NCBI GenBank assembly: GCA_014529385.2 | Contig: CM043942.1 | Span: 63,211,184 to 63,275,183, forward strand | DNA from: Adiantum capillus-veneris | Lineage: Eukaryota; Streptophyta; Polypodiopsida; Polypodiales; Pteridaceae | DNA length: 64,000 bases | Direction of reading: 5' to 3' | Shown here: positions 1 to 10,592 of the stretch, in pieces | Layout: each line of letters begins with the position of its first letter | Numbering within the stretch: position 1 is the first letter of the stretch | The notes under the pieces: model-generated | The model's database searches: none | What the model saw: only the letters and a program-made list of their open reading frames with translations | What the model was told of the DNA's origin: nothing | Program-made: the position numbers and the translations under genes

Positions 1-78
<78 letters not shown>
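1..78. repeat. (GT)n-(GA)n compound microsatellite
   Basis: GT runs from 1 to about 34 and continues as GA to 78. The same compound array recurs at 13190-13312 in the other LTR. Any reading frame across it is only repeated dipeptides. Confidence 0.98.
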
Positions 79-79
<1 letters not shown>

Positions 80-350
80 ATGTAATGCGCCTTCGGGCTG
101 TGACTGGCCGACAGAGAGCGAGAGAGGGGGGGGGGGTGTCAACGAGGTGGAAAGAGAGCGGGCCAGGGATAGAGAGGGAGAGATGGGTGTGGGGAGAGAA
201 AGGGGTGTGGGTGTGTGTGTATATAGGGAGTGAGAGAGAGAGAGACTTCGTAGCTGCGCCCTGCATGGCGGGTTTCTACACCGAGGGGAAGAAAGAAAGA
301 GGGAGTGTGAGTGAGTGAGAGGGGTAAGAGAGAGAGGGTATGTTTGGTGG

Positions 351-356
<6 letters not shown>

Positions 357-426
<70 letters not shown>
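357..426. repeat. (GA)n microsatellite in the left LTR
   Basis: About 35 GA units. At the corresponding point of the right LTR (about 13665) only a short GA run is present, so the arrays expanded independently after insertion. Confidence 0.97.
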
Positions 427-428
<2 letters not shown>

Positions 429-814
429 CTACTCCATGCTGGCCTGTGTGCCTTCATAGAGATGGAGAGGGAATCAACGAAAGAGAGAGGGAGGGAGAGA
501 TAGATGAGGGAGAGAGAGAGTGTGTGGTGGGTTATTTAGTTTTCATGGCAGCACCATGCTTTGGTTTGCAAACAAGAGGGGAAGAGAGAGAGAGGGACAA
601 GAGAGTATGGACGAGAGGGCAGAGAGAGAGAGAGGAAACAAAAAGTGAAAGTGTGTGTGTATGAATAATGCAAGAGAGCGAGTTTGACTCTTGTCCATGC
701 ATGGCGGCCCGCCAGTGGAAGAAAGAGGGACTAGGCTTGTTGTATGTGCCCATTGGGCTAGGTGACACAGGGACAGAGATAGGAGAGAAATGGAGGGTTG
801 ATGGAGACGAGGAG

Positions 815-915
<101 letters not shown>

Positions 916-1227
916 CTGTCCTCTGGTGATCAATATGGCCAAACTAAGGGGCGGCCCACCGTGGCCAAGCATAGAGGGGGGTGGTGATTGTTAAAAAAAG
1001 CAACGTTTTATCGTTTTTCCCCCGTAATATGCTCCTCCCTGATTGGGGTTGATTCTTGCGATCACGGTTTCAAAAACCGGCCGTCATTAGGCCTCCCGTG
1101 CGGCTAGAGGCAATCATGCTTCTAGCCCTACTTCTGATTCTTTAGCAGCAGAGTTGGAGGGTTCTCCCTCCTCTAGAATATCTAGCACGAACTCTGGGTC
1201 AAACCTTAGAAAATACCTCTTGAACCT

Positions 1228-2438
1228 CTATCCATTGACTCTAGTCTTGTGAATTCTCCCATCTGCTTCCATCAACTTGTAACTGTCGACGTAGCGCCTT
1301 TTGACAATGAATGGGGCTTCCCATCTAGGTTGAAATTTCTTGTCTTTCCTAGTGTCAAATTTGTTGTCGTATCTCAATACTAACATGCCTTTTTCCAGGC
1401 CCTTTTCCTTAAGCCCTTGATTGAAGGTGAGCCGACGTCGCTCTACTTGCACTGCATAGTGATTGATGGCATCTTCCCTATCTAGTTGAAGCCTTTCCAG
1501 ATCCAGGATGTGGTTGTGGAGATTGAAAATTGGGCGCTGTAACTGGCTAGCCATGACTCGCAAGATGGCTATCTGTACCTTGATGGGTAGAATGGCCTCC
1601 TTTCCATAGACTAGATGAAAAGGGGTGAAACCTAGTGATGTTTGGAATGTCGTTCTGTAGGCCCATAGAGCGGCCATGAAATGTTTGTCCCAATCATGTG
1701 TGTGTTTATTCACCTGCTTTGTGATGATTTTATAGATCATGTCGTTTACCTTTTCCACTAGGCCATTGCACTGTGGATAGTATGGTGTGGAATGTCGACG
1801 TGTAATGCCTAACTTTTTCATCAGTTCTCCCACCAGGTCGCCTCTGAAACCTGGCCCCCTATCAGATATTATCTCTAGTGTAGTGCCAAAATGGAAACAA
1901 ATGTGCTCGAATATGAACTTTGCCACCTCTTGGGCTGTAATGCGTGTGGTGGTCGCTGCTTCTGCCCATCGGGTCATGTAGTCTACACCAACTAGAATGT
2001 ATAGTTTACCTAATTGGGCCCTTGGTATAGGAACAATTGCATCTATTCCCCACTTTTCAAACGGACCATATGAGATGATCGGATTTTGTGGCTCATAGGC
2101 TAGTGTACGATCACTGGACGCTTGACAGGCCTTGTATGTTTTACACCAATGATGCACATCCCTGTTCAGACTAGGCCAAGAGAATCCGGCCTGTAGAATC
2201 TTCCTACTGGTGATATCTAAAGCAAAATGACCGCCACAAACACCATCATGGAAACTTGAGATTACCTCCGTGATCTCATTGGACGTTGATACTCGCCTGA
2301 GAATCTGGTCTTTGCCTTTGCAATATAAGTTGTTGTTTACAAGGAGGTATCTTGTAGCCTTCCTAACTAGCCAATGTTTCTGGCCCTTAGTGTTCCCTTC
2401 AAGACATTCTCCTGTGTCTAAGAAGCTGATGATATCAG
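1228..2438 (-). pseudogene. Ty3/gypsy integrase of the Tat-like element (N-terminally cut by the nested insertion)
   Basis: The frame reads from the nested insertion to a stop at 1228-1230, about 400 residues without internal stops. An HHCC zinc-binding region comes first: His in HDGVCGGHF, then the Cys pair in CKTYKACQ. The catalytic core follows: first Asp in WGIDAIVP, second Asp in ISDRGPGF, Glu in NGLVEKVND. The usual WAYRTTFQTSLGFTPFHLVYG stretch and a C-terminal strand-rich domain (W-APFIV, then a D/G/R-rich end) follow. No chromodomain is seen, as expected for a non-chromovirus. The protein would insert cDNA copies into the genome. It is the best-preserved part of the element, but it has lost its junction with RT and RNase H to the insertion at 2439-6375. 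Confidence 0.9.
2434..2438. other. Target-site duplication ATCAG (left copy)
   Basis: ATCAG immediately precedes the left LTR of the nested element, and the identical pentamer follows its right LTR at 6376-6380. Five bases is the usual duplication for LTR retrotransposon integrases. Confidence 0.9.
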
Positions 2439-2699
2439 TGTTGGGCATGCAAGCCCGGTAGTGGTGTCTTAGCCTGTGGGCACATTCCCTTATAGCATGC
2501 AGGCATAGCTCAAGTTATTTTGAAGTTTGCATGGCTAGTATCACTTTATATATGGTTGTCTATCAATTAATATAGAGCATCTTTGTTTGGGTCTCTTGCT
2601 ATGTCGAACTCCTATCTCCCTCTCGCTCTTGTTTCTCTGCACGCCCTGCACCTTGCCATGTTTCCTTCTCGGTGGCATCCACCATAGGCTACACCAACA
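2439..2699 (+). repeat. 5' LTR of the nested element
   Basis: 261 bp, starts TGTTGGGCATG and ends CACCAACA. It contains an AT-rich TATA-like stretch (tttatatatgg, about 2543-2553) and a CT-rich 3' half. Its partner is 6116-6375. Confidence 0.92.
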
Positions 2700-2700
2700 C

Positions 2701-2713
2701 TTGGTATCAGAGC
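2701..2713 (+). other. Primer-binding site (initiator tRNA-Met type)
   Basis: TTGGTATCAGAGC lies one base after the left LTR. TGGTATCAGAGC is complementary to the 3' end of plant initiator methionine tRNA, the usual primer of many plant LTR retrotransposons. Confidence 0.9.
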
Positions 2714-3839
2714 TCAGGTGGGCATTGGCACTACAGCTAGGCAGTATATCGAAACGCAAGTGGTTGTGGGTGTTCCAAGACGCTATTGTTTGTAGGCGCG
2801 AGAGCAGTCCCCTATGCAGCAAAGAAGTCCACAGTGTTGAAGGGTGCAAGTCTTGTAAGCGGAAAAGAGCCCTTTTGGAAATTGGAGCAGCATATCAAGA
2901 TGCCATCATTGGCATGTGCAAGAATGGCAAGCTTCATTCCAAAACGCTGGAGAGGGGGAATAGGGAACACACCCATCACACAAAATGTTTGCCTCTCTAT
3001 AGCCCAAGGATTCCGCAACACCCCTAACCTCTCTAATAACACCTTCAAATCTACTAATTTGCAATAACAATTCCACTTAAGAATACAGAACAATTGTCTC
3101 ACACCTTGCGAAAAACATCTTACATCACAAAAGCACCCACACTTCTCAACTCACCCTTTCTGGCTCATTAGACACCCCAATTCTACCCTCTTGGTAACAA
3201 CCTTCAAGCTGCAGGCAAACCCTCTGCAAACACCGGCAAGTACACAAAGAGCAAGAGAAAAGGAGGGGGATGGGGAGAAGCAACACAAGAAGTAGGGGCA
3301 AATGTTTGGCATTATTGCATAGGTAGATAGTACAGTCAAGTATGCAGCTCCAATGGCAAGCTTGCAAGACACAGGCTTAAAATCCAATAATTCTCTCTCT
3401 CGCAAAAAAGCCTCTTGGTCCAAAAGACCCCCAAAAATGAACGTCTACCTCCTTTTATAATGCTTGGCTAAGGCTAAAAATGAAAAAACAAAGAACTATC
3501 TAGCTTGTACACCCATCCGAAGCTTCTTTTAGAATTTTTTTGGCATTGCCACCACTTGTCACACTTGGTATTTTGGTATCTGCATGGCACACATATCTTT
3601 GCTCTTTGTCTGCTCCATTTTGTCAACCTACTTGGTCGTTGTTTGCTTGCTCCTTCCACTTAACCTTTTAGGCTCACATGGGCAGGATAGGCCCCTTGGC
3701 CAGCTCCTTGAAGCTTTCGAACCCTCTCTCTTGCATCTTGCCCATGAGATCCTCCCCTTGACCGGCCTCAAGCATGCATCCTCTCTCTCTGCCATGGGAC
3801 TCACTCCCTCCCCTCCATGGGCAATAGCGATGTCGCTAT

Positions 3840-3881
<42 letters not shown>
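3840..3881. repeat. Poly(G) tract, about 42 bases
   Basis: An uninterrupted G run in the nested element. Two shorter runs lie at 5980-6007 and 6085-6106. Frames across it give poly-Gly or poly-Pro only. Its exact length is uncertain in any assembly. Confidence 0.95.
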
Positions 3882-3882
<1 letters not shown>

Positions 3883-6084
3883 GTACCCCTTTAACTTCAA
3901 AAGTATGGGCCCTTAGCGGGCGTGGGCACAGGCCCTTACTGTCTACCACATCATCACTGTGCAAACAGCGTTGCCCAGCGGGGGCGCAAGCCAGAACCAC
4001 GAAATGCCACTATCAGCACAGCCAAAACAACCGGGCTTCAGCCCCCCTACGCCACCGCGTAGAGCCACCACTACGCCACCATGCATGACCGCCATCGCCA
4101 CGCACTCAACAAGCTTGCACCCCCTTTGTGATGCTAGAGGGATACCCACGCTTTGGCATATATGCAATGCCCCTTCGTTTTCCATCTACGCATGTGGGAC
4201 TGCCTTATGCCATGTGGCAACACCACAAGGCCCAAGCCTCCTAAGGCTTTTAAAAAGTATAAGTGCCCTTTTTTTTCCAAAAAACATCCCATTTGATGGA
4301 ATAAAACTCCAACCTTTTGCACTGCTTGCCAACTATTCACTTACAATCCTATCATCAAGCCACAAAACCCGGCCGCAAACTTACTTGTCTGACTCCGGAT
4401 TCACCCCACCTTGTTGCACTTCACAATTCTCCGAGCCCTCGGACCAAGGCCGCAAAAACCGGGCAAAGCATCTGTAACCAATCCCGAACAAGTGCACCCA
4501 ATCTTCCGGCTTCTGTATCTTTCCGCTCCGGGCTCCATTTGACATGTAGTCAATTCTTGTTAGCCCTGTATGATGCATACCCTGCTCTAGAACTTTGCCA
4601 CAACTCAAAAGATGCCAGATTACACGATTCTTAGGTGGTCAAGTGGGCACCAACCTAGCCCCCGGTAAAATTTCAACAGGCCATAACTTGCAATCCATGG
4701 CTCCTATCTGCAACCTGAAAAGACGGGTAGGCTCAATAAATTGAGCACTACACACCCATACCCTGACTTCTACTTGGGCCACCTGTCCCCAGCTGCCCTG
4801 TCCGGCAAGAATCTGCAACACATTAATGAACCTTCAATCTTCAATAACTTGGGCTCTGTAGCTCGGTTTGATGAGCCCTTTGGACCTGCTCCTTCAGCAT
4901 TTCAAGCTCTTCATTCCTAGACCCAAAGACTGCAACTCACATCTCCTTCATTTGCTACTCAAATTAGCCCCTTTTGGAGCCCTTCCTGGCCTACAAGCCG
5001 CATCATTCATACATTTCCGTTGCTACCTGTCATCCCATGATCTTCCTAGATGCTCCAGCATTTTTCCATGCTTTTGCTAGCTTGCATATATCTACCCATG
5101 CCACCTTCTAGGGTCGACACAGTTTGGATGTACCAACGCTCTTAAGCGGGCAGGTGAAGGGGCCTCTACGCACATCATATCAAAATGCTCATACTAGTCA
5201 AGCCAGCAGGTCCGTCCAGGAAATCATCTCAAAACACCCTTGGAAACAAAGTTTTGTTAGCATCTCAAAAAGCAAGCAGTAAAGGAGCATTTCAAAGGCA
5301 CTTCTTGCTACATCTCAATAGGTTACCTATCCTCAACAAGTGAGTTCATCTTGAGGCACTACAAAGGTGATATGGTGGGCGGCTCTTGTAGAATTCTAAA
5401 ACGCCATCTGACAGGCTTCAAAGGCATTTGCCAAGTGACAATAGAGGTAACTTCCACTTGTAGCATTTCAAAATGCTGTTCCACAGGGGTAGTGCCCTTG
5501 ATGGTTGTGTCGGTATTGAATATTTTTTGCATATCAAGTTTTGAACTAATGGATGATGCACTTATCCATGGAGAATCAATACCCCTCATATTCTTTCCTA
5601 GTCACTATGGTCTTATTCCGACTTACTACAATATCAACGATAAATCTAGTATGAAGTATTTCTTCATTCTTGTGTTGGTCAATGAAGAGGAGAACACATT
5701 TCAAGCACCAAGACATACATCTACAGATGCAAACATGAAGATTTGCTTCGAGAATATGGTACTGGACTTCGCAAATTGCTTTTATCATTCAAGTGTCATA
5801 GGTCTATTATAGTTTTTTCTATTATCAGTTATTGTCATGCCAAACTTTTGTATAGGGTTATAGACACTACCACATAACAAGTGGTAAGACCGCCCCTTTG
5901 TTGTTTGGTCGGGTTGTGGTATGTTTCACCCTCATCTTTGTTAGAGGGAAGTACACACACATACCTATGCTATTGTCAAGGGGGGGGGGGGGGGGGGGGG
6001 GGGGGGGCTTCTACTCATGGTCTTAGACGAATGAACTCTACCATGGTCTGTCTGTCTCGAGTCCATTGTCAGTGGTTTGGGCTT

Positions 6085-6115
6085 GGGGGGGGGGGGGGGG
6101 GGGGGGATGGGGATT
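6085..6115 (+). other. Polypurine tract of the nested element
   Basis: A 22-base G run followed by atggggatt directly abuts the right LTR. A purine-rich stretch here primes plus-strand DNA synthesis in LTR retrotransposons. Confidence 0.7.
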
Positions 6116-6375
6116 TGTTGGGTATGCAAGCCCGGTAGTGGTGTCTTAGCTTGTGGGAACAGTCCCTTATAGCATGCAGACATAGCTCAAGTTATTTTTA
6201 AGTTTGCATGGCTAGTATGACTTTATATATGGTTGTTTATCAATTAATATAGCCCATCTCTTTTGGCCCTCTTGATGTGTCGAAATCCTATCTCCCTCTC
6301 GCTCTTGTTTCTTTGCACGCCCTGCACCTTGCCATGTTTCCTTCTCGGTGGCATCCACCATAGGCTGCACCAACA
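6116..6375 (+). repeat. 3' LTR of the nested element
   Basis: 260 bp, starts TGTTGGGTATG and ends CACCAACA. It is collinear with 2439-2699, with scattered substitutions and one small indel. Confidence 0.92.
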
Positions 6376-6380
6376 ATCAG
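6376..6380. other. Target-site duplication ATCAG (right copy)
   Basis: Matches 2434-2438 and resumes the interrupted pol sequence of the host element. Confidence 0.9.
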
Positions 6381-6524
6381 GCATAGCATTGCTACCTTGA
6401 AAGAGGGGCAACTTTAGTTTAATTGCTCCTATGGGAACGTCTTGTATTCTTTCTTTGGCTAGAGCATCTACCTCCTGATTTTCTACCCTAGGGACATGAA
6501 ATAATTAAACTGCTTCAAACTTTC

Positions 6525-6790
6525 TTAAAATATCCTTAACTGGTGTAACTGGCCAAGTAAAACCCGATCTTTACAAACCCAAGTGCCATTTACTTGCTTT
6601 ATCGAAAGCAGAGCATCACCAAACACATTTAGGGGTTGAATCCCTTGCAAAATGCATTGTTCCAATCCAAGAATTAAAGCCACGTACTCTGCTTCATTGT
6701 TGGAGTGGGAGTCTAATACTTTCTCCCTTTGCTCACTGGTCCAGTGTTCTTTTGTATGCTCCATCAAAGAAAAGAGAGTGAGCTCTTTCT
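6525..6790 (-). pseudogene. Second (archaeal-type) RNase H of the Tat-like element
   Basis: After the normal RNase H the minus strand encodes a new domain start, SLFFDGAYKR (first catalytic Asp). A frameshift near 6740 follows, then NNEAEYVALILGLEQC (catalytic Glu) and LNVFGDALLSIKQVNG (next Asp). This order, with NNEAEY and GD-LL-I-QV-G, is the signature of the additional RNase H of plant Tat elements. It would degrade the RNA of the RNA:DNA hybrid; the first RNase H of this element has a poor active site. The remaining 144 bp to the nested insertion hold no clear motif. Confidence 0.85.
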
Positions 6791-8454
6791 AGCTTAGGAC
6801 TTTCTACCATTGGTGTCACTTCTTTACCTTTCGTGTTGACCTTCAGCTTCTTCTCATAGTGATGGTGAGTAAGAATACCTGCTAGACTAGCCCTTGTGGA
6901 GTTTTCTACCTGTATGGTGTAGTCAAACTCTTGCAATCTAACCAGCCACTTAGAGATCCTAGATGAGACATCCATGTGTCGCATAACATACAGAAAGATC
7001 TCCTCCATTGTCAAAATTACAAAGGGTCTAGTAAACACATAAGAGCGGAACTTTGTAGTGGCAAACATTAATGCGAGCGCCATGTGCTCTATTGTAGTGA
7101 ATCCTTTTTTTGATGGGGTCATGACACGACTAGAGAAGTAGATAGGACGCATGAAAGAGGTTTGGGGGTCCTTTTGCATTAGTACGGCTCTAAGTGTATC
7201 ACTTCCTACACTGGGGTTCACATAAAATGGCTTGTCCCATCTGGGGGGTGAAATGGTGGGAAGTGTGGCCATGATTTCTTTCACTTCGGTAAACTGTTGC
7301 TCATTGTCTTCACTCCATGAGAAGACATCTCTATGGGTGACTAGTTGTAGAGGGAGAACTACCTGAGATAGCAAGTGAATGAACCTACTTAAATACCTTA
7401 CCTTTTGAAGGAAAGAGACCAACTACTTAGTTGTGGTGGGTAATGACAAAGATACCAAAGCTTGAATCTTGCTAGGGTTACCCTCAATCCCTTTTGCTGA
7501 AATTACATGGCCAAGGAGAGTGGCCTTGCTTTCACCAATGTGACACTTATCCACGTTGAGCTGGCCACCCAAGGTTTGCAGCTTGGTCAAGCCATCATAG
7601 ACTTTGCTCAAATGGAGGGAGCATAGATGCAAAAATCATCTATGAAAACTCATATTGACGTTCCAAAGTATGGTTGGAAGACAAAAGTCACATAGCGTTG
7701 GAATGTGGCTGGAGTGTTGGTGAGGCCAAAGGCATCACTCTGTAAGCAAAGCATCCCCATGGTGTTATGAAAGTTGTCTTTTTTTTGTCTTCTTCTGCAA
7801 TACTAATTTGAAAGTAGCTTGATTAGCCATCACATACTCTGTAGCGCTCATGACTTGCTACCTCATTGAGAATTTCATCTTGGAATGGGAGGGGGAAACG
7901 ATCCCTTTTTGTGGATGCATTGAGAGGTTTGTAGTCTACATAGATTCTCCACTTACCATTCTTCTTTGGTGTGACTACCACTAGAGAGACCCACTCTGAT
8001 TCTTCAATGGGGTAAATGAAACCTGCCTATAGAAAATTCCATACCTCTTTGAGCAGTGCTTCTTGTTGTATTACCCCAAGCCTTCTGATCTTTTGCACTA
8101 CACGGGCTTACTTCCTTCCTTGAGTCTTATGCGGTGTTGGACCACTGTAATCCCTCTGATCTTATCATAACCATTAATGAATAATGTGGTGAAGTTACCT
8201 AGCATAGAGACATATTCTTTCCTCTCTTCACCGGTTAACTCAATGAAGAGTATCCGATGTAACTTACTTGTATCCATCAAGGATTGCGTACCTGATGGTC
8301 CCTCTTGGTTTTCCGCTGGTGCTTCATATTGTGTCAATCTTTTTGGGTCTTTGAGGATGACCCCCATTACTTTGATGCTACTGTCACTTTCTTCAGTTGT
8401 TGTTGTCTCTTCTCCTGAGGTGGAAAAAATGGTCACTAGTGGACTCATCTTCAA
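6733..8454 (-). pseudogene. Reverse transcriptase and first RNase H of the Tat-like element
   Basis: Reading down the minus strand, the RT begins with a linker and HRIRLKEGSKPV, continues in shifted frames, and has IDDFCIY as the YxDD-type catalytic box near 7650-7670. It ends with LLGHVISAKGIEGNP in the 7423-7632 segment. The next segment (to 6733) carries YLSRF, then the first RNase H: FYVNPSVGSD where families usually have xxDAS, IYFSSRVMTPSK, and the tether-like end WLVRLQEFDYTIQ. Asn in place of the first Asp suggests this RNase H is inactive, as reported for dual-RNase-H elements. There are several frameshifts and stops (a stop at 7422-7424, more between 7650 and 8100), so no intact polyprotein remains. 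Confidence 0.88.
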
Positions 8455-9060
8455 AAGCCTCTAAAATCATGTTGTGTTGCTTCCCAGTCCTCATGTTATA
8501 GAATATGGGCTTCCCTTTAGCATCCTTGATTTGAATCATTCTGGTACTCCAGTCTTGCTTAGCTTCCATAGCCATGAGCCAGGGTCTTCCAAGAATGATA
8601 GGCTACCCTTCCCCTTGTGTGGCATGACAAAAATGTCTACCTCCACTTTTGTGTTAAATACCTTAAATTTGACTAAATTCACAATGCCTACACATTTCAC
8701 TCTGACTTTATTTTTCATTTTGGCTCGGCATGGTGCCGGCCTACTTACCTCTAGGCCTAGATGGTGCATCATTTTCTCACTCATGATGCAGATCTGTGCG
8801 CCACCATCTATGTAGACGTTTGAGATGCATTGCCCCTTGATGTGGGCATCCATGGTTGGTAGGATGTCTTCAAGGTCCCTCCCAGAGATAGCCCCAACTA
8901 TCCTTGGTCTGGATCTTCTTGTACTTACCATATTTGTCCATTGTCTTCTCATCTGTGGTGCAAGATGGAGTAATTGGGGCCAAGTTATCTTTGGACCCTG
9001 CATCAATACATCCTGAACTAGGTCATATGGTTTAGCATACTCACCCAATGAAAAATCCAC
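8455..9060 (-). pseudogene. Aspartic protease region of the Tat-like element
   Basis: The frame has VYIDGGAQICIMSEKMM, where IDGGA is the single catalytic Asp motif of a retropepsin (the usual form is DSGA/DTGA). It then shows HHLGLEVSRP and, near 8580, ILGRPWL in the flap and C-terminal position. The frame then shifts to another near 8560 and returns near 8450. The protein would process Gag-Pol. Upstream (9061-9408) is a Pro-rich then Lys/Glu-rich linker in the same frame as gag, interrupted by stops including two TGA codons. Confidence 0.8.
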
Positions 9061-9408
9061 AATGTCGATCTTTCGTCAAGGCTTAGATGCCTGCTTACTA
9101 GACTCGCCTTTTCCTTCCATCTTCTCCTCCCTTTGAGAGGCTTCTTCGTGCCTGGCATGCTTCACTCCCATCGCATCCACTTCTTCTACCTTCCCTTTTC
9201 CCTTGTTCTTCTCTCAGACCGATTCTTCTACCTTTGCCTTCCCTTTAGCTTCCAGGCTAATAACACTCATCGCTGCAGGTGGTGGAGGTAGCGGTGGAAT
9301 GAGAGGTTGTGGTGGTGGTGGTTGTTGTATAGGTGTTCGAAGGATTTGGACTGGTGGGATCGGCCCCGGTTGCCTAGGTGGTGGTGGTCTTGCCCTTGGT
9401 GGACAGAA

Positions 9409-10245
9409 CTAATTCTGTCTTCCTCCTCTATTGAAGTTCTGCCTTCTCGAATGTGGGTAGTAATACATGCCATGGCCCTCTTTCCGGCAATTGTAGCAAT
9501 GGTATTCTTGGTTTTTCCTTTGCTGTCCTCTCCCTTGTTTTGGATTTTTGATAGGTGCATGCCCTTGCTGCACCGGATGCACAGATAAAATTTCAAGTTG
9601 AGTAGTGATGCAACTCAATAGGTCTTGCTGCTCTTCTGATACCTCTTGTTGTTTGGTTCTTTGAGCGGTTGTTTCAATCACTGGGGTTAATTGGATTGAG
9701 CTCCATTCCTCTGACTCGTTGACTCTTGCTTGCATGCACAACTTCTTGTCTTTAACGCGGGCTACTTCCACTGTCAACTCATACGTTGGAGGGAACCTCC
9801 CCTTCACCTTCTCCTTAAGCGGTGACCACAAGCCAGCAATGAAACGGTCCTTTTTCAGGAAATTAGGCGCTCCTTCACCTTTCTCCAGTGAGGCAATCCA
9901 TCGCTCCCACAAATCCACAAACTTGGATTCGTAAGTGGCATACTCTAGTAGACTTCCCTGCTTTAACTCTGTCAGTAGCTGCCATAACTTTTCTGAGGTT
10001 GTGCCTCCACCAAACCTCTTTACAAAGGCAACACATAATACATCCCATGCATTCTTGGTAGCTTGGGGCAAAGCATTGTACCAAGACTTGGCCTCTACTT
10101 TTATCAGTAGAGGAGAAATTTGTAGCCGTGAGACATTGTCATTTTTGTTGGAAACCACACAAGCGATGTCGAAGTCATCCAAAAAATCGGTGATGATGTC
10201 TTCTCCCTTCTTTCCACTGAATGTGGGGAAAGAGACACTTGCCAT
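9409..10245 (-). pseudogene. gag of the Tat-like element
   Basis: About 278 codons starting MASVSFPTFSGKKGEDI, the usual start of the gypsy capsid domain. WYNALPQATKNAWDVLCVAF and LKQGSLLEYATYESKFVDL follow, with the capsid pattern W(Y/F)..L and F...F. A zinc knuckle CYNCRKEGHGMYYYP lies near the end; its last Cys is replaced by Tyr. The frame stops with TAG at 9409-9411 but the protease is in the same frame beyond it. Gag and Pol were therefore probably one polyprotein, or separated by a suppressible stop. Gag assembles the virus-like particle in the cytoplasm. Confidence 0.85.
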
Positions 10246-10592
10246 GGTAGTAACTCAATGAGCCAAAAGTTACAAACTTTTTTTTTTGTTTTTTTAAAAT
10301 GACATAAATGACTCAACGACACATAGCGGCTTTTTACAGGGTTGGGTGGATGGATTTAAAACATGATAGAAATGAAAACATTGAAAGAGTGGTGGTAATC
10401 CAGTACAAGGAGAATAGTAGGGTTTGGGGAGCTAAGGATTTCTCCTAGCACGCAGCACCAAGCAGATACACAATCTTCAGTTGGTAGAAGATTTTCCTAT
10501 CTAGATAAATATTCACATGCATGTGTTGCAAAAACCTAAACGAAAAAGTTGTTGGTCCGTTTTCCATGATGCACAGAAGGTGGAGCACTTAC
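10246..10592 (-). other. Spacer between the pre-gag ORF and gag
   Basis: About 350 bp with a T-rich run near 10280 and no clear frame. No splice signals could be assigned with confidence. Confidence 0.5.

Larger units (their letters stand above)
2714..6115 (+). other. Interior of the nested element, no recognisable coding
   Basis: About 3.4 kb with only short frames (the longest about 170 codons) and no retroelement motif. It holds homopolymer G runs at 3840-3881, 5980-6007 and 6085-6106. The last sits 10 bp before the right LTR in the polypurine-tract position (G run, then atggggatt). Confidence 0.7.
2439..6375 (+). mobile_element. Nested non-autonomous LTR retrotransposon (3.94 kb)
   Basis: A structurally complete element: LTR 2439-2699, PBS at 2701-2713, non-coding interior, G-rich tract just before the second LTR (6116-6375), TG...CA ends (TGTTGG...CCAACA) and a 5-bp duplication. 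The LTRs differ at about 19 of 260 positions by eye (about 7%). No gag or pol motif is seen in any interior frame, so its proteins must have come from another element. The initiator-Met PBS and TGTTGG ends are commonest in copia-type elements, which could have been the helper; that is inference. It inserted into the minus-strand Tat-like pol gene, between the second RNase H and integrase. Confidence 0.92.

Noticed and set aside
3146-3423. Cys-rich short frames in the nested element
   Set aside because: They overlap in several frames and have no partner motif; they are chance frames in non-coding DNA.
3584-3916. Poly-Gly and poly-Pro frames across G runs (also 5881-6183)
   Set aside because: They arise from homopolymer G and appear on both strands.
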